Below the pieces are notes generated by a model that was not told the origin of the DNA, did not search any database, and saw only the letters and a list, made by a program, of their open reading frames with translations. A stretch of 64,000 bases of DNA from Dictyoglomus thermophilum H-6-12. Its GTDB lineage: Bacteria; Dictyoglomota; Dictyoglomia; Dictyoglomales; Dictyoglomaceae. The DNA is taken from NCBI RefSeq assembly GCF_000020965.1, contig NC_011297.1, forward strand, positions 1,316,387-1,380,386. Reading direction: 5' to 3'. A program made the position numbers and the translations under genes. This document shows positions 55,347 to 64,000 of this stretch, in pieces (position 1 is the first letter of the stretch; every line of letters starts with the position of its first letter).

Positions 55347-57402
55347 AAACTACCTTCTCAATGTATATCTCTGCCTTGCTTGCTAATTCTTTAAGAAATT
55401 CTGGTGAAAGTAAATATAGAATAATGGTATAAGGCCTATAATTCAAATATTTAAGAGATTTTTCAAATTGGAGGAGGCTCCTCAAAAGTACAGCAAAAAG
55501 AAATAGGATCTTATACTCTAAAAATTCCCTCTCTTCAAAAAGCTCCTTTGGAGCCTCCTCTTTTTTCATTTTTATCTCATCTATTATCTTTCTGCGTTCC
55601 TCAACCAAGTTCTGTAGCATCTTCAAAAAACTCTCAGGAAGATTTAATCTCTGAAACTCCCTATTATATCCTTTTTCTTTCAGCTTACTCAGTAATTTAT
55701 AGCTTCTATCTGAAAGATCCATAAGTCCTTTTTCCCATAAAATTATATTGGCAAGATGAAAATATTGTCCTGCCTCAAGACCTTTTATCAACTCAAGCAC
55801 TTTTTCAGCCTCTTCTACTTTTCCTCTCCAAATACTAGAAAATTCTTTTGCAGATATCTCCGTCTCACCAATATATAAACTTAAAAACCTTGGCAACTTA
55901 AACTTCAGATCTCCTAAAAACCTAAGGTTATCAAGCAAATTTAGATTTATCCTCAAAAGATGACTTTCAGGTATATCTTTAATTTCCTTTTTCAACTCAC
56001 CTAAGAAATAATCTACCATAGGTGCATACTTAGAGCCTTCTTCAGGTACCGCAAGAACCCTTGGAATTCTTCTCATTTCAGCCATAAAAGGACCTGCTTT
56101 TCCAATAAGAGCAAAACCATTAGGAAATTTATTAGATAATACAAGGGAAGTCAAAAAATCTCTTGCATTTTTAATATTTCTTGTACTCGTAATGGTCTCC
56201 GATGAACAATGAGGCGAAAACAATCTAATGTGAGCTTCCTGATCTGTATTTTTAATTTCTATATTACATCTTGTTAAAATATTTCTCCCGTTATGCTTGG
56301 TAAAAACTTCAAGAAAATACGGAGGTTGAAAAACATTATTTTTTATATGAAATCTCTTTAAAGGTAATTTGGCTTTATTCAATGCAGTATTATATGCTCT
56401 TGCAAAAGTTTCAGGACTTCTTAATAACAAATCAAAAAAGTAATAAAAATCTTTATTTTCATAATCTTCTAAGTTCCTAATCTTAAGCATCTCTGAGGTC
56501 TTATCAAAATATACCTCAATACCTGTCACATCTTTTATAATAAAGTTAGCCATCTTTATTTGAAAATCAGCTATAGAAATCTCTTCTTTCAATAATTCTA
56601 AAGCATGGTTCCTTATCCTCCTAGCTCTTTCAAGTATCTCCTTTCTCTTTTCTCTATCTCTTACCTGCTTTAAAATCCCTCTAACTCCAGTAATAAATAA
56701 CTTAGCTAAGTGTCTTTTAAGTTCTTCGTTAATGTATACACTGGAAAGACTTATTTCCTCAGGATATTTAGGTACGACTCCATACCACCCTAAAGATTTA
56801 GAAAAGAGATAATAAATTTCTGCTTTTGGATTTCTACAAAAGTATTTTCTCAATGACTCTTTATTAGCAATAGGGCCAATTTTAGTTACCTGAGAATAAT
56901 TCTCATAATTCAAGGGAAAACCCAGATCCTCCAAGGCCTTAACGAATTCTTCATCCTTCCTTAAGTTTTCTTTATAATCTTTCCATGAATCTGCGATCCA
57001 TGACAACTGGAAATTTAAATTTTTATATTCAGAGGGCTCTATAGGAACCCCATAAAAAAGTCCATATGTTATATCTTGGTTTATATAAACTGCGCCTGTT
57101 AGCTTTCCTGCATAATCTTCAGTTATGACATATCTATTATTATCTTCATAAAAGGGAATAAGACGATGATCACCAGTACCAAGTTTCTCATCATGTAAAA
57201 AAGGCCTAAAAGGAAAGCTATCTCTCAATCTAAAATAGATTGCTAAATCAGTTAGAATGGCATCCCAAAGTAGATTTTGATCTCCTTTATATACTACTCC
57301 TATATTCTCGCCTTTTAAGAGAGAAACTAAATCCTCCGTACACTTAAATTTTAAAGTATAAAAATTTTCATCTTCGCGAATTATATTTTTACAGGAAATC
57401 AT
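55336..57402 (-). CDS. hypothetical protein, 688 residues, in replication operon
   Basis: I do not recognise this protein. It is soluble-looking, with no signal peptide or membrane span, rich in charged residues, and C-terminally helical (EERRKIIDEIKMKKEE). Segments that look structured or conserved include FRPFLHDEKLGTGDHRL near residue 65, RKYFCRNPKAEIYYLFS and GKAGPFMAEMRRIPRVLA. No standard nuclease, ATPase, methyltransferase or transferase motif is visible. It starts 2 bp after gyrB and is the last gene of dnaN-S4-recF-DUF721-gyrB, so it is probably expressed with replication genes. Confidence 0.8.
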   Translation of the reverse strand: MISCKNIIREDENFYTLKFKCTEDLVSLLKGENIGVVYKGDQNLLWDAILTDLAIYFRLRDSFPFRPFLHDEKLGTGDHRLIPFYEDNNRYVITEDYAGKLTGAVYINQDITYGLFYGVPIEPSEYKNLNFQLSWIADSWKDYKENLRKDEEFVKALEDLGFPLNYENYSQVTKIGPIANKESLRKYFCRNPKAEIYYLFSKSLGWYGVVPKYPEEISLSSVYINEELKRHLAKLFITGVRGILKQVRDREKRKEILERARRIRNHALELLKEEISIADFQIKMANFIIKDVTGIEVYFDKTSEMLKIRNLEDYENKDFYYFFDLLLRSPETFARAYNTALNKAKLPLKRFHIKNNVFQPPYFLEVFTKHNGRNILTRCNIEIKNTDQEAHIRLFSPHCSSETITSTRNIKNARDFLTSLVLSNKFPNGFALIGKAGPFMAEMRRIPRVLAVPEEGSKYAPMVDYFLGELKKEIKDIPESHLLRINLNLLDNLRFLGDLKFKLPRFLSLYIGETEISAKEFSSIWRGKVEEAEKVLELIKGLEAGQYFHLANIILWEKGLMDLSDRSYKLLSKLKEKGYNREFQRLNLPESFLKMLQNLVEERRKIIDEIKMKKEEAPKELFEEREFLEYKILFLFAVLLRSLLQFEKSLKYLNYRPYTIILYLLSPEFLKELASKAEIYIEKVVFKI

Positions 57403-57404
57403 AA

Positions 57405-59764
<2,360 letters not shown>

Positions 59765-59772
<8 letters not shown>

Positions 59773-60844
59773 TTAAAGTAACCTCACCATTTTTCACTAA
59801 AAAATGGGGAAAATCTCTAAGAAATTCTATCTTAATTGGCGTGGTCAGAAATATCTGAAAGTCTTTTATTCCATCCCATACTCTTTTCTGTTTATATTCA
59901 TCCAAATCTCCAAAAAGATCATCAATAAGAAGGATAGGCTTTTCTTTTCTTTTTTCAGAAAGAATCTCAACTTGAGCTAATTTCCAAATAATATAACCCA
60001 ATTTTTTCTCACCTGCGGAACCATATTTCCTCAAGTCATATTGGATATCATCCCTTATAATCCTCAAAACTATGTCATCTCTATGAGGACCAACTAATGT
60101 GTACCCTTTCTTTTTTTCCTCTGCTTCTTTTGCCTTTAACATCACTTCAAAATTTTTTGCAATCTCTTCCTCCGAATCTCCTAAAGGAACAGTGGAAATA
60201 TATTCTATTTCGAGAAAATTTTTCTCGAGAAGCTTATTAGAAACCTCCTTTACTTTAGATTTTATTTCTTCTACTATGCTTAGCCTTTGAAACAATATAT
60301 AACTTCCTAATTTAATTAATGTAGAGTTCCACACACTCACATCTCTACCACTTTTAAGAGTTAAATTCCTCTGATACAGAGTCTTGTAATATTCAGAAAG
60401 AGCTTTATGGTACTTATAAGACAAGGTAGAGATAAATCTGTTTAACAAGTACCTCCTCTGAGAGGGTCCTTTTTTAAAATTTTCTATTTCTTCTTGAGAA
60501 AAAAGAATGATAGGAAAAAGAAAAACCATATCTCTATACCTTTTCAAATTTTTCTGATTAATTTTTATCTTCTTTTCTAACTCAGAAAGGGCTGACTCGA
60601 GCACTAAATTTTGATTCTGCCAATTTACATCTCCCCTGAGATAAAAACTCTCCTCACCCCATCTTATAATTTCCCTTTCATTTTTAGTTCTGAAAGATTT
60701 TCCAGAGAAAAGAAAATATATACTCTCAAGGATATTAGTTTTTCCTTGAGCATTTTCCCCATAGAATATGTTCACATCAAAAAAATTCAAATTCAAGTTC
60801 TTCAAATTCCTAAAGTTTACTACTCTCAAATCTATAAGGCGCAA
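59765..60844 (-). CDS. recF: DNA replication and repair protein RecF
   Basis: SMC-like ATPase that helps load RecA at gaps, 359 residues. Walker A is GENAQGKTNILESIY. The FKKGPSQRRYLLNRFIS segment, signature LRKYGSAGEKKLGYIIWKL and Walker B ILLIDDLFGDLDEYK are all visible. It follows the S4-domain gene directly, as in Bacillus. Confidence 0.95.
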
Positions 60845-61060
60845 TTATTCTCCCACCACCACGACATATTTTTCTCCATCAACCTCTACCACATCTCCAT
60901 TTTTTAATTTTCTACTCCTATGAAGTTCTATCTCACCGTTTACCTTTACCCTTCCTGCTAAAATAAGATTTTTTGCTTGCCCTCCAGTCTCTACTACCCT
61001 ACACCACTTTAAAAACTGTCCTAAAGTAATAGACTCTGTATATATTTTTATCTCTTTCAT
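60845..61060 (-). CDS. S4 domain RNA-binding protein (YaaA/RlbA-like)
   Basis: A 71-residue protein consisting of one S4 domain: ITLGQFLKWCRVVETGGQAK and KNGDVVEVDGEKYVVV. Such proteins sit between dnaN and recF in many bacteria. Their function is unclear; a link to ribosome assembly has been proposed. It overlaps dnaN by 4 bp and abuts recF. Confidence 0.9.
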   Translation of the reverse strand: MKEIKIYTESITLGQFLKWCRVVETGGQAKNLILAGRVKVNGEIELHRSRKLKNGDVVEVDGEKYVVVVGE

Positions 61061-62160
61061 AGTCTCACAGGCATCAAGATATAGGTATAATTTTCATCCT
61101 CAGGAGACGTAATTAAAGCAGGTCCAAGATCCGAAGTGAATTTCATAACTATCTCATCCCAATCAGCATTATCCAAAGGATCCATAAGATACTCTACATT
61201 AAAACCTATTTCTAAATTACCATCTATATTAACCTCTGCAGGCAATACCTCTTTAGCAAAGCCTCTCTCTGAGGGCAAAGTAGAAATTACCACCTCTTCT
61301 GAGGAAAGACTAATTTTAACTGTATTTGTTTGATCTATCTCAGCAAATACCTCCATTCTCTCTAAAATATCAAGAAAATCCTTCCTATTTGCCTTAAAAG
61401 AAGCTGTAAATTCCGTTGGAATTATCTTATCATAGGCTGGAAACTGCCCTTGAAGAAGTCTTGATATAAAGTAAATCTCTCCACAATTAAAAACTACCTG
61501 GTTATCCAAGGCAGCTATATTTACCCTATCTTCCAATGCTTTTGTAATTATTTTTTGCCATTCCTTTAAACTTTTAGCTGGAACAATAATGGAAGGAAAA
61601 TCTTTATCTATCTCTAAGGTTTTAAGAGCTAATCTATGACCATCTACTGCAACCATATTCAATTTCCCATCTTTTCCCTCAAAGAGCACTCCTGTAAGAA
61701 CCTGTTTTATCTCATCCTCTGCTGCTGCAAAGATAGTTTGTTTTATAGCCTTTGCAAACAAAATTCTATCAAGACTTGCATGGTATTCAGTAATATTACC
61801 AACTTCAACTTTTGGGAATTCCTCTGGACTTTCTCCTTGAATTTCTATATCCGAATAGCCAGCATGAATAATCGCTCTATTTCTTTCGTTCACATAAACC
61901 TCTAAGGTTACTTCGGGAAGTTTACCTATTACATCTATAAATAAGCTTGCTGGAAGACAAACTTCTCCTGGCTCTTCCACAATCACAGGCATACTTAAGG
62001 CAAGACCAACCTCTAAATTATTACCTTGGAGATATAAAGTATCATTCTCTGCCTTCATATAGACATAAGTCAGAATAGGTATAGTAGTCTTTGTAGCAAC
62101 CGCACTTTTAACAAATTGCAATGACTTATATAAATCTTCTTGTTGAGTAATAAACTTCAT
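61057..62160 (-). CDS. dnaN: DNA polymerase III beta subunit (sliding clamp)
   Basis: Clamp subunit of 367 residues made of three similar domains. It starts MKFITQQEDLYKSLQFVKSAV, with TIPILTYVYMKAEND and the C-terminal YILMPVRL ending typical of DnaN. It opens the replication operon. dnaA, usually just upstream, is missing: the next gene is a divergent Rrf2 regulator. The SD is GGAGGAGG, well spaced from the ATG. Confidence 0.96.
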   Translation of the reverse strand: MKFITQQEDLYKSLQFVKSAVATKTTIPILTYVYMKAENDTLYLQGNNLEVGLALSMPVIVEEPGEVCLPASLFIDVIGKLPEVTLEVYVNERNRAIIHAGYSDIEIQGESPEEFPKVEVGNITEYHASLDRILFAKAIKQTIFAAAEDEIKQVLTGVLFEGKDGKLNMVAVDGHRLALKTLEIDKDFPSIIVPAKSLKEWQKIITKALEDRVNIAALDNQVVFNCGEIYFISRLLQGQFPAYDKIIPTEFTASFKANRKDFLDILERMEVFAEIDQTNTVKISLSSEEVVISTLPSERGFAKEVLPAEVNIDGNLEIGFNVEYLMDPLDNADWDEIVMKFTSDLGPALITSPEDENYTYILMPVRL

Positions 62161-62201
62161 TATTTCCTCCTCCTTCTTATGAGTTTAATATACACTTTTC
62201 A

Positions 62202-62207
62202 ATTATA
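62202..62207 (-). promoter_or_regulatory. candidate -10 of dnaN operon
   Basis: Perfect TATAAT on the minus strand (62207-62202), with an expected leader of ~35 nt to the dnaN ATG. The -35 position (TTTTTA at 17 nt) is a weak match. Confidence 0.45.
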
Positions 62208-62239
62208 CCTTGACATTAAAAAAATAAAAAGTTTTGCTA

Positions 62240-62268
62240 TTGACAATTAAATAATTCCGACTTAAAAT
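62240..62268 (+). promoter_or_regulatory. promoter of the Rrf2-suf operon
   Basis: TTGACA (62240-62245), 17-nt spacer, TAAAAT (62263-62268). This is a near-consensus promoter about 40 bp before the Rrf2 gene. The spacer and -10 overlap CCGACTTAAAATGT, which looks like one half of an IscR/Rrf2-type operator, so self-repression is plausible. Confidence 0.75.
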
Positions 62269-62307
62269 GTAAATGTTGAGTAAAAAACTAAACTTTTAGG
62301 AGGTAAG

Positions 62308-62742
62308 ATGTTTCGAGTATCTGCCAAATTGGAATACGGATTAAGAGCTATGATATACTTGGGGGAAAATTACCCCCATGAGAAGGTTACCCTTTCTCAA
62401 ATATCCCAAAAAGAAAATATATCAAGAGAATTTCTTGCTCAACTAATGTCTGACTTAAGGAGAGCAAATCTCATAGAAAGTTACAAAGGTATCACAGGAG
62501 GTTATACTTTAACTAAACCCCCAAAAGAGATTACTCTAAAAGAGATTTTTGAGGCATTAGAAGGGCCTATTCAAATTATTGATTGTATTCATTTAGAAAA
62601 TAAGTGTGAAAGAGAAAACACTTGTTATTCAAAAAGCGTATGGAGATTTATAGAGAAAAAGATCATAGATCTTTTAGGAAAATTAACCCTAGAAGATCTT
62701 ATTAATGGAACAATTAGAAAGGAGGAAGTTTTGACACTATGA
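62308..62742 (+). CDS. Rrf2 family regulator, probable Fe-S sensing SufR/IscR-like
   Basis: A 144-residue winged-helix regulator: FRVSAKLEYGLRAMIYL, ISRSFLAQ-like recognition region and GGYTLTKPPKEITLKEIFEALEG. Three cysteines (C93, C100, C106 in DCIHLENKCERENTC) sit where IscR-type proteins bind an Fe-S cluster. Co-location with sufC and sufB supports control of cluster assembly. SD AGGAGG precedes the ATG by four nt. The stop overlaps the sufC ATG (ATGA). Confidence 0.9.
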   Translation: MFRVSAKLEYGLRAMIYLGENYPHEKVTLSQISQKENISREFLAQLMSDLRRANLIESYKGITGGYTLTKPPKEITLKEIFEALEGPIQIIDCIHLENKCERENTCYSKSVWRFIEKKIIDLLGKLTLEDLINGTIRKEEVLTL

Positions 62743-63491
62743 AAGAAACAATTGGAAAGGAAATGTTAAGATTAGAAAATTTGAAAGTCGAGGTAAAAGA
62801 TGAAGTAATTCTTGAAAATATAAATCTGTCTCTAAATGAAGGAGTTCATGTACTTCTTGGGCCTAATGGTACAGGAAAATCTACCTTATTAGGGGCAATA
62901 ATGGGACTTTCCAAATATAAGACTTCTGGCAAAATATGGTTCTACAATGAAGATATAACTGACTTAACTCCAGATCAGAGATTTAAAAAAGGAATATTCC
63001 TCGCCTATCAACTACCCCCAGCTGTGAGAGGAGTTAGGCTTAAGGATATCCTTAAGAAAATATTGAATATTGATCCCAAGAAGAATTTACCTGAGGAAGT
63101 ATATACATATTTAAGAGAATTAGACCTTGATGAAAGTTTTCTTGAAAGAGAAATTAACTATGGCTTCTCGGGAGGCGAAAGAAAAAAGAGTGAAATTCTT
63201 CAACTTTTATTGGCAAAACCAAAACTTGCCATGCTTGATGAACCTGATTCTGGAGTAGATATAGACTCTTTAAAACTCATTGGTGAAGCTCTAAGAAAGA
63301 TTTCAAAAGAAAGTAACCTGTTAATCGTTACCCACAACTTAAAAGTGCTCGATTATGTAAATCCTAATTCTGTCATCGTCCTCTTAGATGGTAAATATAT
63401 TTATAAAGATGGTATTGAAATAATTCATCAAATTGAAGAAAGAGGATACGAATATGTAAGGAGGTTGGCATATGCTCAAAACTTATCTTAA
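62739..63491 (+). CDS. sufC: Fe-S cluster assembly ATPase SufC
   Basis: ABC-type ATPase of about 250 residues without a membrane domain. Walker A is LGPNGTGKSTLL, the signature GFSGGERKKSEILQLLL is typical of SufC, and Walker B is LAMLDEPDSGVDID. SufC powers the SufBC(D) scaffold. The start is uncertain: ATG 62739 overlaps the Rrf2 stop, but family proteins usually start MLRLENLKV, i.e. ATG 62763, which has its own GGAAAGGA just upstream. It overlaps sufB by 20 bp. Confidence 0.93.
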   Translation: MKETIGKEMLRLENLKVEVKDEVILENINLSLNEGVHVLLGPNGTGKSTLLGAIMGLSKYKTSGKIWFYNEDITDLTPDQRFKKGIFLAYQLPPAVRGVRLKDILKKILNIDPKKNLPEEVYTYLRELDLDESFLEREINYGFSGGERKKSEILQLLLAKPKLAMLDEPDSGVDIDSLKLIGEALRKISKESNLLIVTHNLKVLDYVNPNSVIVLLDGKYIYKDGIEIIHQIEERGYEYVRRLAYAQNLS

Positions 63492-64000
63492 AGAATTAAG
63501 AGAAAAAGCCTTAAAAGCAAAAGATAAACCAGCATTATTGGGTCCTGACATAGATTTAGAGCCCTATATGAAGACTATATCTGACATTAAGATTAATGAT
63601 TTGGAGGAACTTCCTGAAGAAATAAAAGAGAATATTCTTTACTCAGGAATAACTCCTTCCGAAGAAGAAAGAGCAGGAACATATTTTCAAATAAACCACA
63701 GTGTAGTTTACGAAAAATTAAAGGAAACCTATAAAGGTAAATTAGAGATAATGTCGATTCAAGAAGCCCTTGAAAAATACGATTGGTTAGAGGACTATTA
63801 CGGAAGACTTGTAAAGCCTGATACTGATAAATACACAGCATGGGCAGAACTTCTTCCTACAGGAGGTTATTTCATAAGGGTATTTGCCAATCAAAAGGTA
63901 GAATATCCTGTGCAATCTTGCTTATACATCAAAGAAGGGAATATAAGCCAAAATGTACATAACATAATAATTGTTGAGGAAAATGCGGAAGTTTTTGTAA
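63472..64000 (+). CDS. SufB/SufD family Fe-S scaffold protein (3' end outside window)
   Basis: An open frame from ATG 63472 to the right edge, 176 codons. AAGGAGG lies 7 nt upstream. The translation includes YMKTISDIKINDLEELPEE, SGITPSEEERAGTYFQINH and a beta-helix-like region (GGYFIRVFANQKVEYP), the pattern of the SufB/SufD N-terminal and early beta-helix parts. It overlaps sufC by 20 bp. A short SufB-like protein after sufC without SufD is the arrangement of the minimal SmsCB system. What follows is outside the window, so SufD, SufS or SufU cannot be excluded. Confidence 0.85.
   Translation, partial: MLKTYLKELREKALKAKDKPALLGPDIDLEPYMKTISDIKINDLEELPEEIKENILYSGITPSEEERAGTYFQINHSVVYEKLKETYKGKLEIMSIQEALEKYDWLEDYYGRLVKPDTDKYTAWAELLPTGGYFIRVFANQKVEYPVQSCLYIKEGNISQNVHNIIIVEENAEVFV

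Noticed and set aside
62210-62215. Second TTGACA on the plus strand before the Rrf2 gene
   Set aside because: No -10-like hexamer 16-18 nt downstream; the pair at 62240-62268 is far better.
62161-62307. Replication origin in front of dnaN
   Set aside because: No dnaA gene and no DnaA-box-like sequences; the gap is fully explained by two divergent promoters.

Overview
This is an AT-rich, very compact 64 kb stretch of a bacterial chromosome from a deep-branching thermophilic anaerobe. The combination of a V-type ATPase operon, a two-gene glycine dehydrogenase, split tRNA CCA-end enzymes, a minimal Suf system, a GH2 beta-glucuronidase and Lys/Glu/Ile-rich proteins fits Dictyoglomus best. That assignment rests on recalled family knowledge and gene content, not on a database search. 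No gap exceeds about 150 bp. I saw no tRNA, rRNA, CRISPR array, insertion sequence or prophage.

Layout. 1-9553 (+): tyrS (cut by the left edge), a 3D/G5-domain wall protein, rsmA, ispE, threonine ammonia-lyase, an M42 aminopeptidase, a ThiI-like PP-loop protein, and a DHH-CBS-nucleotidyltransferase fusion that probably adds the terminal A of tRNA. 9531-19138 (-): an operon led by rpmB, then a complete V-type ATPase (H/G, I, K, E, C, F, A, B, D), ending in alr. 19238-34278 (+): a Memo-family protein, pth, mfd, a membrane-anchored PpiC foldase, mazG, HU with a strong terminator, then a glycine cleavage operon (gcvT-H-PA-PB) continuing into two radical SAM genes that look like the LipS1/LipS2 lipoyl synthase, a probable CC-adding tRNA nucleotidyltransferase and an unknown gene. 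34262-49856 (-): three units: uidA; ffh-rpsP-khpA-rimM-trmD-rplS-lepB-rnhB-yraN-comM-purine permease, closed by a terminator; and dprA-topA-trmFO-xerC-secreted unknown, from its own promoter. 49976-50972 (+): ArsR regulator and DUF554 membrane protein. 50969-55077 (-): larB-larC-guaA-LUD protein. 55215-55346 (+): a 43-residue four-cysteine protein. 55336-62160 (-): dnaN-S4-recF-DUF721-gyrB and a 688-residue unknown. 62308-64000 (+): Rrf2 regulator, sufC and the start of sufB.

How the genes work together. The GcvH lipoylation lysine, the P and T proteins and the paired radical SAM genes form one unit for making and using lipoyl-GcvH. The two tRNA nucleotidyltransferases differ by a short deletion between their catalytic motifs, as expected for separate CC-adding and A-adding enzymes. 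The V-ATPase K subunit carries the full Na+-ligand set known from Enterococcus hirae NtpK, so the rotor is probably Na+-coupled. The ffh-to-xerC stretch keeps the gene order known from Bacillus, interrupted by a permease. The dnaN-gyrB cluster keeps the classical order but lacks dnaA. Several start codons were moved inward from the longest reading frame where a Shine-Dalgarno (SD) site or family N-terminus decided it.
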